Below, piece after piece: positions 10,531 to 21,860 of a stretch of 61,222 bases of DNA. The notes under the pieces are model-generated. The model was not told the origin of the DNA and did no database searches. It saw nothing but the letters and a program-made list of their open reading frames with translations. The DNA is taken from contig BFEA01000225.1 in assembly GCA_003427395.1 (NCBI GenBank), forward strand, positions 123,822 through 185,043, written 5' to 3'. Numbering within the stretch: position 1 is the stretch's first letter; every line of letters begins with the position of its first letter. A program made the position numbers and the translations under genes. Source of the stretch: Chara braunii (Eukaryota > Streptophyta > Charophyceae > Charales > Characeae).

Positions 10531-11400
10531 TGCAAACTTCTTGTCAGCGAAGCTTTACAAAAATAAAATAAAAAAATAGGCATCTGTGATCGCCCTCGGA
10601 TGTGACTGTGAATTTTTGTACCCCGAGGCTACACAACTGCGGCTGCCGTCAAGCGGTCATACACCAAATGGTACCTTTGGAACCTCGGAAAAACTGTGTA
10701 ACCGGTCCCATGCCTTACCGACCTTGATGGGCAGGGTCACGCTCAACCCTCTTATTGCAGAAATGGGACTGGGCGGGCCCACACACAAAGTTCTCACAGC
10801 AAGATGGAACTGGGCAGGCTCACACCCACGCCTCATACAGCGGATCGAAGTCGGTGTCCGCTGTGTCCCCTGGTCACGGCCGGTTCCTATGCCACTGCCG
10901 GACCATGTTCAACATATGGGACACAAACAAGAAATAAGGGGAAAAAAAAATGAAAGTAAAAAAAATAACAGTAATAAATAAAAAACCTAGAAAATCGGAA
11001 TAGGGGGAGGAGGCCGTTGGTACTTGGTCCTCAGCCCTCCCTCTCGGGCCCGCGGTAGGACTCCCCAGCAAAACTAAGGGGGATAGTCCTGCAGGATCCT
11101 CAACCCCTCAATCAACCCCTCAGTCTTCTCCAGGAAACGCTTCTCCGCTCCTGTAATGCTGGCTGCTGGCCTTGATCCCGGGATGCCCCTGGTGGAAGTT
11201 CAATGACGTAACCTATAGGGCTAAGCCCAAGTCTGGTTGCAGCAGGCCCAGTTCTGCATATGAAGAGTAACTGCAGGCTGTTACAGCCTACCCGAGCCTG
11301 CAAGGGTGCGCCAATGCCCTCTCTTGGGGTGCCCCTTGAGCCCAAGGCCCCGTACGACCACTCATCGAAAAGAGCATGCTTTTATCGTCTTTGGTCGGAA
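10531..11400. other. Unassigned GC-rich repeat-like sequence
   Basis: No gene is recognised. Short A-rich runs occur at 10560-10576 and 10935-10985. A 131-aa ORF at 10586-10981 has no family motif, ends in a Lys/Asn-rich low-complexity tail and is not called. Confidence 0.4.
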
Positions 11401-11880
11401 AGACTTCGACTTTTGCTCGCGCCGTATCCACACGTCGTACCTAGCTAAAATTTGTTACGGCTCCTACCGCCGATACCTTTATAGTCAAACGTAGTACTTG
11501 CATGCTTCACATGGTGCGGCCTCAAAATACCGCCCTTCCGCAAGTTAGTCGAAAGTTTTCCTCTAGCCATAGCCTCGACGGTCTAACTTTGCGCCGGTGG
11601 CGACCTCGTCAGTGCGCCCGANGTTGCGGCCCGCNCTACGCTATCCAAACCTCTAGCTTATTTCTAACTTGGACCACCGAGCGGTTCGTTTGTTCACANT
11701 AGTCAAAAATTTTAACTAACGCGTGCCCACAAAGTGCACGCCCATATACACACCCTCTGANTCATCCAAGCGTGCGCCCGCCACTTCCNGACTTNCAAGA
11801 GNCAGTCGCGATCGAGCGAATGCATGCCACTTCCTTAAATTTTATCAAGAATGCTCCTCCTGCGAGGTGCAAAAGTACGC
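11401..11880. other. Low-quality stretch with scattered ambiguous bases
   Basis: Single Ns at 11622, 11635, 11699, 11761, 11789, 11795 and 11802 within about 180 bp point to poor consensus or collapsed repeat copies. Contains GCGTGCCCAC-like and GTGCACGCCCA-like inverted segments. No gene is seen. Confidence 0.6.
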
Positions 11881-11885
11881 ACAAT

Positions 11886-11916
11886 TACCCTTGTAAGGGT
11901 ATTGGTGCCGACAACG
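11886..11916 (+). repeat. Palindrome family P, copy 2
   Basis: ACCCTTGTAAGGGTATT followed by GGTGCCGACAACG. Same core and same downstream CCGACAAC as the other six copies. Confidence 0.75.
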
Positions 11917-12369
11917 TTTAGGAAGGAAGTGAAGAAAAGAAAGTCGAATCTAGCTGGGAAACTGTATCGGGTATAGACGAAGATGGGAAATGACAAAAGG
12001 AAGAGATGGAAGGATCGAGAAATCGCCGAGCTCGTTCGTTCTGTGACAAAAACGAATGATTGAAGACTCAATTTTGTTTTTTTTTTGGCCCGCGAGATTG
12101 AATCTGTGGTCAGTTTTAGTAGAAAGTCAATAGAATAGAAGTTAGTTGGTAAATATGTTGTGCGAAAGGATAAAAAAAAACAGAGAAAGATTGCTCGTTT
12201 CGTTTGGTTTCTAACGGGATGGGGCAGAGAAAGGAGTTAGTTGAGGGTTTTGGAATAGGACGAGTCGAACGACAACAGAGGATTTAGGAATTAGTCAGCG
12301 GTTTTGGCGCTATGGCGATAGGAGTTGCGCGTGGGAGAGGAGAATGACTTTGCGAAAATGAATGAATAT

Positions 12370-12413
12370 TTCGATTTTTAGCGGAAGGTTCATTTCGAAT
12401 TTGCTCATCCTAG
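12370..12413 (+). repeat. ~55 bp dispersed motif (GATTCATT family), copy
   Basis: Reads TTTTTAGCGGAAGGTTCATT then CGAATTTGCTCATCCTA. Consensus over the window is TTTAGCGGNAGATTCATTC followed by GATTTTGCTCATCCTAT, often preceded by GTGTATATTTCCATG. Confidence 0.7.
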
Positions 12414-13689
12414 TGATAAGACCAACCGTCTGCTAACTCTCACTCGCACTTTGGAACACTTGTTCTTAAGTGCAAGATTTGTCTTGCCTATTGGGAAAGA
12501 ATGAAGTGAACCTAGACAGGAAGGTCGACCGGATGCATCAAAGGAGAAAGTGAAATGACCAAAAGTGGGTGAATAGGGAGGAAGAATGGAAAGAGGTGGA
12601 AAAGCCTTACCAAACCATTGATGACGAGCGGCCCCGAAACGAGCAAGTTGATGCTCGTCGGATAGGGGAGCACGGTGTGTGGCCGTTCTTGGTAGCCAGA
12701 CATGGGAAGGATTGGCATACGGAGTGCTCTGTTATATAATTGGTGGTGCGTGACGGTTCCTGGCTGGTGGGATAAAGGAACCCAACTAGTTTGGCTAATA
12801 GGGAGGATTCTAGTGGTTAAAGTATTGCAGGATTGGAACTCTTTTAAAATCTATACTGGGTTGCTGATTCCCGATTGTGTCATTGCTGGTCATGCTGCCC
12901 GCCCCGTTGTCATCGTGTTCGTCTTCGTGCGCTACGAAGTTGAAGATTGTCTCTGCACGCGTGTTACTTTGAGGTCACTCTTGTCAGCACTAGTCAAGTT
13001 ATTATTCGTAGTGTTGGGCACTGAGCGCCGGGAAAGTGAAAACCTTGGTTCACATTCGTGATGAAGCTATATAGTCGTTCTTACTTGGCCGAATGTCCTT
13101 GCCGGTGATTCTGCTAGAAGGCGGCACCATGGAATTGTTGTTTAATCGAAGTACGGATGTCGACTTCAAGAGCTAATTGTCGAGTTAGAAGGTTGGTGCT
13201 GTGGTGCCGTTGTTAGTTCCCTCCCCCCTCCTTGCCACGTGATTGCTACTGATAAGTCCGAACTGCAAACGGGTTGCGCGGTTGTTGTTGCTATGAGCTG
13301 CATAAGGTTGTTACAGTGGTAGTGAATAGAGCACAAAGAGGTGGGGGTGTGCACTATTCGAACACAACCGTTATAGGCTATGTAGCGATAGTTTGGTTAG
13401 GTGAGCAATAGTAAAAATTGAGAAAGCGAAAAGGAAAAATTTAGATCCCACTAAAACAAGTTCAATCTAGTACTAGAGGCGGGTGGCAATACGCCATGTA
13501 AAGTATAAATGGCACCAGGCACATGTCTTAGTTCTGGGGGCCTTCTTAAATGTATACTTAGGAGAAAGCAAATGCACAACCCATTTTCAAGCATGTGACT
13601 TGAAGATAGTGGGCAGACTCTTCAAGGAGGTTATTACTGCAATTTGGAGAATCGCCAAAAAATCAAAAGCTGGCAGTTTGACTTCAGAT
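12414..13689. other. Unassigned sequence between motif and element 2
   Basis: No recognised repeat or gene. A 119-aa ORF at 12702-13061 shows no conserved family feature and no supporting context; it is not called. Confidence 0.4.
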
Positions 13690-14215
13690 TGACCAAGATG
13701 TTGCGCATTCGGGACTCTTAGGCGCAACAAGGATTCAAGGCTCTCTCACGTGAGTCTGAGTGCACCTCTCCTGAATTTGAGAGACTTAATGTTTCTTTCT
13801 CCGCCTCTCTTACTCTCAGTCTAATCCATTGGTTCTGAGAGGAAGGAGGCAGGCGGGATTGCAACTTGTAATCCGTGCCAATGTTTTTATGGGAGGTTGC
13901 CCCGCCAATTGCAGGAGCCATGGAGAAACCTAGGAGAGGTTTTGGAGGCAAGGAACTGAGTGGTAACCGTCAATCTCTTCGATAAACCCACCTAAAACCC
14001 TTACCTGTACATCTTTCTATGGTTTGACGTAGTTTATTGTCTGCACCTCTATTGATTTTATGTTTGACTTTCAAGATTGAAACCATATTTAAGTAAAGGA
14101 ATACATGCGCAATCTCAGTTTTATTTTTCTTGCTTATTTGAAGTCGGATTGAAAAAATGATTGTGAATTGGGGGAAGGCAGGAGGAAAATGGTTTTGTTT
14201 GTGATTGTCTTGGTC
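13690..14215 (-). repeat. 3' module of element copy 2
   Basis: Minus-strand landmarks are GGATTACAAGTTGCAATCCC, GCCTGCCTCCTTCCTCTCAG and CACTCAGACTCACGTGAG, matching 28866-28940, 49738-49865 and 58748-58880. Confidence 0.7.
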
Positions 14216-14219
14216 AACC

Positions 14220-15000
14220 AAGGTTGGGCTTAGTTTCTAAGTTGAATGGCCCAGTGCTTTGTTTATGTTGACTGCCTGGAAGACCAGACTTTGTTCCTAA
14301 GTTGGATGGTCTGGTTGCTCTAATTTGCGGGGGCTGCCTGTGTCTGAATTTTCATGGACAAAGTTTTGTTTCTAAGTTGAATAGTTTGGTTGCCTTAATT
14401 TATTTTGGGATTTTCTGAATGAGGTTGAACATTGTTTCTAAATTGCATAACCCAGTCTCCTTATGTTTCTTTATTGTTTCTGAAAGAGGGAGTTTCAGCT
14501 TTGTTCCTAAAATGGATTACTCAAACTTCCTTCTTGTTTATTATGAGGGAATCATGCGAAGGACCAGACTTAGTTTCTAAATTGAATGGTTTGGTCTGGA
14601 GCCACACACATGTATGAACCAAATGATAAATTTATCTATACTTTATTATTATCTTATTTACGAATAGGCTAGCCAGACTTTGTTTATGAATTAAATGGTC
14701 TGACTGTAGCTTATCACAATGAAAAGAGTATCAATCCATAATATAAATTGGTGGTAAGAAGGGGCAGACCGAACTTTGTTTTTAAGTTAAATGGTTCAAT
14801 CCTATGCTACCTGAAAATAGTAAGGGCAAAAAAATATATATAACTTGTTGGCTGCTTTAAACAATTTAGGGTGACTAGATTTTAAGTTGAATGACCTAAT
14901 CACATGCCAAAAAAAGAGAAAAGTTGTAGTGCCCTATGTTTGTGTATATTCAATGGTTGAGCTAGACTTTGTTTCTAAGTTGAATGCTCTAAATTTACGT
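14220..15000 (-). repeat. Hairpin array B (TTCTAAGTTGAA loops)
   Basis: About ten units. On the plus strand the loop contains TTTGTTTCTAAGTTGAATG. Stems include TGGGC/GCCCA (14223), ACCAGAC/GTCTGGT (14283-14289, 14309-14315), GGTT/AACC (near 14413), CCAGAC/GTCTGG (14565-14600) and CAGAC/GTCTG (14678). Loop type matches arrays C and D. Some units have partly decayed stems. Confidence 0.8.
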
Positions 15001-15289
15001 CTTATGTAAGTTGAACATAAAAGATAAATCATTGAAAGATTAAAAACTATTGTTGACAAGTTCAATTTTGAGACTGGGTGGGAGTACTTACCATTGAGGT
15101 TTGGACTTGCGGCTGAGAGAGAGTTGTACTTAGTTTGAGTTTTCCTTTGATAAGTAGTTGCTTTTGTTGCTCGCCACGTATTAGAGTTATGAGAGTTAGT
15201 TAAATTCCTGTATTTTCTGAACTAATTTTTTTTACTTAGGTTAATTCTCTTATTTTCTGGGATCATTTATTTTACTTGGCTTCATATAA

Positions 15290-15950
15290 ATTTTGGAAAG
15301 CTAGTTTCTCCACGGAAAGATTCGTATAAATTTTAAAAAACCAACGAGTTAGTCAAATTATGTTTTTTCAAAGTTCAAGCTTTTGTCTAAGTTTATATCT
15401 GGCTTACTAAAAATGTGGAAAGTCTGCCTTTCTAGGGGAAGTGCTGCCAAAAGTTTTGCTAATTCAGGGAATTAGACAAAAATTGACTTTGAGAAGTCGG
15501 AACCATCTCAGGATATGTATTTAGTTTTGTATAAATTTTGGAATGACACTTGTCTAGGGGAAGTGCTACCGAAATTTCTGCAAATATGAGAAGTTAGTTA
15601 AATTTTGTCTTGGTAGAAACTCAAGGTTTATTTCGAGTTCTTATCTGACTTAGTATAAATCCGGGAAGCTTAGTTCTCTAGAGGAAGTGCTGCCCAATTT
15701 TTTCCTAATTCAAGGAGTTAGGCAAAATTTGACTTTCTAGCGTTGAGGACCATTTCATTTTTAATTTTCGAGCGAGTATATATATTGAAAAAACACTTTT
15801 CCTATGAGAAGCGCTACCGAAATTTTCTCAGTTTGGAGAAGTTAGATTATATTCTGATGAGAAATATTTTGACGATTCACCCTATGTAGGAGAGATGCTG
15901 CCAAAAATCTCACTTCTCTTGGACATTTGTTTAGAGGTAGACTTAGACTT
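15290..15950 (-). repeat. ~120 bp tandem units, copy 2
   Basis: Five units at about 15430, 15550, 15670, 15790 and 15890, seen on the plus strand as CTAGGGGAAGTGCTGCC, CTAGAGGAAGTGCTGCCC or CTATGAGAAGCGCTACC. Period is 100-120 bp. Confidence 0.8.
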
Positions 15951-16680
15951 AGTTATGAGATAAATTTTCGAGTTAGAACTTGATATGGGGGTCCATTCTC
16001 TATACACTTATAGTTTAGCCTTGGACATTGACCTTTCATATGTTACAGATCCTCATTGAACATTCCGATTCAGAATTTGGACTAGACTTAGCTTGATCCC
16101 ACGAGGATCATCTTTTGTTATCACTGATAACATGTCGATTGTCGATTCATCGGTTTACGATTCAACTCCAATTTATTCTCGCCATTCAACCTAAGGGCTT
16201 TAGTCCCTGTGGTTTGAATTGTTTTATTGGGTTTTCACTCGAACTTTATTGAATGGTTATTTAACAAAGATACTGAATATTTTATTTTGGAAGGTTGGAC
16301 AGAGGTTGGGGCTTGGCTAAAGCGAGGGGTATGAGTGCAGAGAGTGGTTGAAGTTGACCCCGTGTAGTGTGTGGGCTTTGGTTGAATCTTTGATGTGATT
16401 GCATATATGTTTGTGGTTCGGACTCTGTATTTATTTGCTTGCGATCACATATATATGGTTAAAGAGAGTCCCACGGTGATCGTGAGAAATGATCGTCTCG
16501 TATTTATAACCCTCTATACGTATATATCTGTGTATATATTTCAAGTGTCCGCGTGACCTATTGCGAACACACACGACCGTTGCATTTGACAGAAAATGGA
16601 GACCCTTTTTTTTTTACCCCTTTGCTTCATAGAATTATTATAGTTGGACATCAGAGTCTGTAGCAACCGTCAAAGTCAAA
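15951..16680 (-). repeat. Middle module of element copy 2
   Basis: Contains the reverse of the GATCCT/AGGATC region (plus strand GATCCCACGAGGATC, 16095-16109), TTGTTATCACTGATAACA (16117-16134) and the ACCATTCAATAAA segment (16240-16265 region). It ends near a T run at 16607-16615. Non-coding. Confidence 0.65.
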
Positions 16681-17524
16681 CCCCTTGACTTCTCTCAAGG
16701 CCCTGGATGATGAAGCTCGTCTCCAGGGCAATAAAACCCGACTGCCACAAGAGGTAGCAGCCTGTGCACCACCCACTCTCCGGAGGGTGCAGAAGAGGTT
16801 GTGGTTCTCAACCGCCTTAGCGTTTGTCTAGCATCGAGGGATTAACCCCTCAAGGCGCGTGTCAGCTGACACTTGAGTGTCGAACGCGACCCTCGAGACC
16901 ATAAAGGGCCACGTGATTATGGACACTACATAATACTCCATCGTTGTGACTGCTTGCATATGCTTGCATGACTCGTCGATATGCGAAAGTCATGCGTTTG
17001 CGCAATTTTATTATAAGTCTCGCACACGACCCTGAACCGATTTTTTATGTCAAAGGTTATGGGTTGGGTACAAAAGGGACTATGAGCGTTTTGTTTTGTG
17101 TGAGTGATCTGATTTTTTTTTTTGGCTTGGTGTAACGCGTGGTAAGAAGGGTGCGTCCTAGTCGACCGACGACAAGTCGCGCTTGGGACTTCAACCCCTT
17201 AATGCGTCGGTTCTCATACGGGTTCGATAGAGGCATGGGACCACACGTACCCTCTATGCTACAACATACGAAAAGCGCCATCGACTAGTCCACCTTTGCG
17301 ACTGCAACTGATTTAGCGTTCGCATGTAATTCGCATGTGATTCATAAGTTGTACCTCACGTGACTCTATCCTGTCGTACGGGTTCGTGAGAGGTGTAGCT
17401 GACGCACTTCGCCGGAGCGACGACGGAAGCTCTATTGCACCACGATAAAGGATAAAGTCCTGTCACAAATCCTACGTGACGCAACCGGGAGGGTCCCACT
17501 GCGGGACCGATGTGCTCGGCAACG
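16681..17524 (-). repeat. 5' GC-rich module of element copy 2
   Basis: Contains GACACTTGAGTGTC (16868-16881), a hairpin GCCCTGGA/TCCAGGGC near 16700-16730, hairpin II with stem CACG/CGTG where other copies have CGCG/CGCG, and hairpin I GGTCCC/GGGACC (reverse). Confidence 0.75.
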
Positions 17525-18960
17525 GCCCAACATAGAAGTTTTCTCATTAGGTATGCAATTTATGTGTTTCAATGCATTATTATTTATTGTGTTATGTTCT
17601 CATGTTATAAGAGTGATAACATATAGCAATCGTAACTAAAAAAATCACTTCACAAAAAAACCTAGTAAGTGATGTCAAAGCAAAGCGAAATATGATAACG
17701 AATAGTAATGCATAGCACTGGATAAAAACATGTGTCGAAGCACACTAAAGCAGAGCAAAACACTTTCCACGTTGCCAATCACGAAGCAAAATATCAACAA
17801 CGAACACGATAAGGTATGTAAGGCATGAGAAAAACATACATGTAGTATTATTATTATTATATATATATATTTTCCTTGTAAAAGAGAAAGATGATGCATG
17901 CTGTGTTAGACTTTGTGACATTCACAAGCCCTCAAGCTCACAAACATAAATCGAATAAACGCAAAATATCCACTCTTTTGTGCTCGCACAGTGAAAAACA
18001 TGGTACATGATAAAATATATTAAAACATGCAAAATCGCAATAACATGCACTGAAGCGAAACTAAAAGCGCCATGGCATGACAAATATAGGTTTGTCATGA
18101 TACAATAAAAAACGACAAATTAAACATACTCTCAAAGGTAAACCACCAGTATGTTTTTCATCCAAATATTAAAATATGCGGCCTGGAAGCAACTAAAACT
18201 TTTGAGGCTCAACCTTTGGAGTAAAATAGTTGGCACGATCAGCCAAAAAAATACATATGCTATTTTTTTTTTTTTTTTTTTTTTTTTTTACCGGCGCGCA
18301 TGCTGTTATTATGGCAAATACCCTTACAAGCGTATGTGTTGGTGTTTTTGTAAGTCGGATAGGGTGTGGCTGTGATGACGCGAGGAAATGATTGATGTGT
18401 CAGCCCTCGTTTGCACACGCACCTTCGTAACCTTTGTTGTGGCAAGATTCGATTGTCAGTGTGGGTGCTTATTATTGCGTTGCGTAATAGGAAGTTGGAT
18501 AGCTAGCGACCCTGGCGCCCCGCGAGCTAGTCCGCGAGCTCGCGTGGTAGGTACGGTAGCAATGACTTTGGTTGATTAGGTTTGTTGCACGCATGGGAGC
18601 ACGCCGTTCGCCGTGACGTATGGTTTGGCATACCCCGACCTTTAGGTCAGGGCATTTACAACATTACGCATAACCTGCGAATAGTAGGGCTCACCATTAT
18701 TTAGCGGCTTAGCCTGTGTTATTTTGATAACTCCCCACCAAGCCGTGGTCTTATAACTTTGTTTTTTTTTTGCGTTATCGACTTTTTTTATTTTTATTTT
18801 TTTGGTTAGGCGTTCCTTTTCTATTTGTGTGTGGTCTGAGTGAACTTGATTTTCCATACTCTGACATGGGAAAAGGGTGGGGCTCATGCCAATTTCGCAG
18901 TAGAAAGGGTAGACATTGCCTACGCGTCGTGTTCCCAGCGTGGAGGCGAGCGCCAGTAGG
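17525..18960. other. AT-rich unassigned sequence with T27 tract and palindrome P copy 3
   Basis: No gene is seen. Contains an AT microsatellite near 17845-17870 and a poly(T) run at 18263-18289. A diverged P palindrome lies at 18308-18340 (CAAATACCCTTACAAGCGTATG, minus orientation, downstream CCGACA box degraded). The P copy is shown by the core AAATACCCTTACAAG only. Confidence 0.5.
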
Positions 18961-19194
18961 CCCCGAGTCCAAAGGTGCGCCTCAAGTAGCCAAGGTGTAG
19001 ACCTGGTTTGGGCCTGCTGGGGCTAAATCAGATAAGACATGCTTATATGGCGTCTCACGCCTCACTCCCCCGACCAAGGGCTTAGTCCGGAAGGTACAAC
19101 ACACATTCTGAAAGCAGCAGATTCGAGGTCGATATAAGGTGGCGGCAACAGGAGGGAGGACACTGCCTTGCATTACGCCCCCGGTCGTGTTTTT

Positions 19195-19322
19195 CATCCG
19201 GGCCCAATGGATCGAGCTCGGTTGGTACACCCACGAACTGTTGAGAAATAGGTCTGTAGGATGAACACCTGCAAACCTAGCTTGGACTGGTACACCCGCG
19301 GTCTACGGAAATACAGACCCGT
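19195..19322 (+). mobile_element. Truncated tRNA-like SINE sequences
   Basis: GATCGAGCTCGGTTGGTACAC at 19210-19230 resembles an A box plus flank, and AGCTTGGACTGGTACACC at 19278-19295 looks like a second partial head. No clear B box is present, so these are truncated. They abut the 5' module at 19323. Confidence 0.45.
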
Positions 19323-20250
19323 TGTCGAGCGCATCGGTCCTACAGAGGACCCTCCCGGCCGCGTCACCGTCACACAGGATTTGTGGCAGTACTTTCATCC
19401 CTTCATCGTGGTACAAATTGAGCTTCTGTTGCCGCTCCGGCCGAGTGCGCCAGCCATACCTCTAACGAGCCCCTAAGGCAAGATAGGGCCTACGTGAGGT
19501 ACAACTTACCTCCACCTGCGGGAGCTGTCACCTCCCTTCAGTGGGCGTATCCCCACCGACCTACCAGTCCACAGTACGAAAGCTAATCAGTTGCAATCGC
19601 AAAGGTGAGTCAGTTGAGGGCGTTTCTCGTATGTTGTAATATTGGGGGTACGTGCGGTCCCACGCCTCTATCGGACCCGCACGAGACCCGACGCGTTGGG
19701 GGGCTGAAGTCCCAAGCGCGACTCGTCGTCGGTCGACCAGGACGCATCCCACTCACCACGTGTTACACCACACTGAAAACATAAAATTAAATACACATAC
19801 AAACGAAACACTCCTAGTCCCTTTAGTATCCGACCCATAACCTTTTGACATAAAAATCGGTAAGGCGTCGACGTGAAACTTAGAATAAGACCGTGCGGGT
19901 GCAGGGCTTTCTCAGATCGACTAGCAATACAAGCATGCGCAACGATGAAGTACTATGTAGTACCCATAACCACACCGTCTTCGATAGTCTCGAGAATCAC
20001 GTTTGACACTCAAGTGTCGGCTGACATGCGCCTTGAGGAGTTAATCTCTCGACGTTAGACAACCGCCTAGGCGGTTGAGAACCACACCCTCTTCTGCATC
20101 CTGTAAAGAGTGGGTGGTACACAGGTTCCGGCCTGTTGCGGCAGTCATCTCTCGTGGCTTTGGAGGCAAGCTCCATCATCTAGGGCCTGGAGAGAAATCA
20201 AAGGGTTTGACTTGGCTTCCACAAACATCAACGTCCAACTATGAAAATTA
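19323..20250 (+). repeat. Solo 5' GC-rich module
   Basis: Begins TGTCGAGCGCATC followed by hairpin I GGTCCT (19336-19341), loop ACAG, AGGACC (19346-19351). Contains GACACTCAAGTGTC (about 20006) and AACCGCC/GGCGGTT near 20061. Similarity to 54599-55620 runs through CAACGTCCAACTATGA near 20230, then stops: no middle module or arrays follow. A solo or 3'-truncated copy. Confidence 0.75.
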
Positions 20251-20456
20251 ACAAGCAAAACCACTCAGTAAATAAATAAACATCCCAATACCCATATATC
20301 AAATAAGAACTCGATGTAAAATAAAGAAAAGCAAACATAAACCCATCAGGTATAAATATCGCGACACATGATTGTCATTCTCACTGCCTCCAGAGTAAAA
20401 ATTGTACACAGACTCTAAAACACTAATGTGCATAAAACACATGAACAAACGAACGT

Positions 20457-21101
20457 TGTTGAGCGCATCGGCTCCCGCCTTTTTCGTAAGATGCGGGAGC
20501 CCTCCCGACCATGTCACGCAGAATTTAAACTAAAACATAATAGAGACAACTCGGGAACGACGAGAAGTATCCCACGAACCGTCGAGACGGTCGTGGTAGC
20601 GTCGTTCCTTCGCCACTGCAGTCGGTTGCGCCAGCTATACATTCCGCAGTCCCCTACGACAGGATAGGTTTTCGCGGGGCATAAGTTTTCCTTCCCTAGA
20701 GGCTATTACCACCCTTAGGGGCGTATCCCTACCGAGCTACTGACCCACGTACGAAAGTTTTTATCTGCAATCGCAGAGGTAGATCAGCCAAGGGTGTTTG
20801 CTCGTTCGTTGTAGTATAGATACGTTTGGTTAAATGTCAAATGGACCCGAACGTCGTCCGTCCTTTAGGGCGCTGATCTCTGAAGTACGAAGTGAACCTC
20901 TATTGACTAGGATGGTTTCAACCAAGCGTGAAACCCAAATTCATCCTCGTCCCTGAGACGCACAACCAAAAAAAAATTAAAACATCCACATATTATTATA
21001 TCAAAAGGATCGACCATAGTCGATAAAAATAAATATTCAATCTGAAATGACAACTGGTAGAATTCAAATCATCATTTGATACATTCAATATTACAATATC
21101 A
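20457..21101 (+). repeat. 5' module, truncated; first unit of a ~526 bp duplication
   Basis: Starts TTGAGCGCATCGG with the strongest version of hairpin I: GGCTCCCGC (20470-20478) paired with GCGGGAGCC (20493-20501). Hairpin II has stem CCGC/GCGG. From 20577 onward the sequence is repeated at 21102. Confidence 0.75.
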
Positions 21102-21628
21102 AACCGTCGAGACGACCGTGATAGCGTCGTTCCTTCGCCGCTCCAGTTGGGTGCGCCAGCTATACATTCCGCAGTCCCCTACGACATGATAGGTTTCCGC
21201 GGGGCATAAATTTTCCTTCCCTAAGGGGCTATTACCACCGTTAGGGGCGTATCCCTACCGAGCTACTGACCCCCGTACGAAAGTTTTTATATGCAATCGC
21301 AGAGGTAGATCAGCCAAGGGTGTTTGCCCGTTCGTTGTAGTATAGATACGCTTGGTTAAATGTCAAATGGACCCGAACGTCGTCCGTCCTTTAGAGCGCT
21401 GATCTCCTAAGTACGAAGTGAACCTCTGTTGACTAGGATGGTCTCAACTAAGTGTCAAACCCAAATTCATCCTAGTCCCTGAGATGCACAACCAAAAAAA
21501 AATTAAAACATCCACATATTATTATATTAAAAGGATCGACCATAGTCGATAAAAATAAATATTCAATCTGAAATGACAACTGGTAGAATTCAAATCATAA
21601 TTTGATACATTCAATATTACGATATCAA
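21102..21628 (+). repeat. 5' module, second unit of the ~526 bp duplication
   Basis: Direct tandem copy of 20577-21101 with about 95 percent identity by eye, including the AT-rich end (CCACATATTATTATAT). The palindrome ACCGTCGAGACGGT at the start of unit 1 has become ACCGTCGAGACGACCG here. Lacks hairpin I. Indicates a recent local tandem duplication. Confidence 0.8.
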
Positions 21629-21860
21629 AATAAAATCCGACCTCCTCGAATCGACTTGATAAACAAAAAGAATCATACAGCCGCCAACAGGAAGTTGACC
21701 TCGACAATAAATATTCAATATGAAATTATAATTAAAATAATCAATATCATCATTAGATACATCCAATAACACAAGATCGAAATACAATCTGACCATCTCA
21801 GGTCGAACACCACAAAACAATCAAACAATGGCCAACAAGAAGTTGGTTATCGACAATAAC
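21546..21860. repeat. ~150 bp AT-rich tandem repeat
   Basis: Units start TCGATAAAAATAAATATTCAA (21546), TCGACAATAAATATTCAAT (21701) and TCGACAATAAC (21850). Earlier unit ends carry CCGCCAACAGGAAGTTGACC and GGCCAACAAGAAGTTGGTT. Diverged tandem array at the end of the duplicated 5' module. Confidence 0.6.

Larger units (their letters stand above)
13690..17524 (-). repeat. Hairpin-array element, copy 2 (reverse, full order)
   Basis: Full-length reverse copy; read from 17524 down to 13690 the module order equals copies 1, 5 and 6. The 5' end on the minus strand is GAGCACATCGG followed by GGTCCC-GCAGT-GGGACC (hairpin I). The 3' end carries AAACCT-CTCCT-AGGTTT, the counterpart of GAACCT/AGGTTC in copy 3 and GAACTC/GAGTTC in copy 6. 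No coding potential is seen across 3.8 kb. Confidence 0.75.

Noticed and set aside
10023-10583. 186-aa minus-strand ORF as a gene
   Set aside because: Lies across the two tandem copies of repeat R; the frame repeats its own segments and is not kept in R copies elsewhere.
11886-12071. Shared peptide VVGxNTLTRI around palindrome P as a conserved protein
   Set aside because: The peptide arises from translating the palindrome itself; frames outside the palindrome do not agree between copies.
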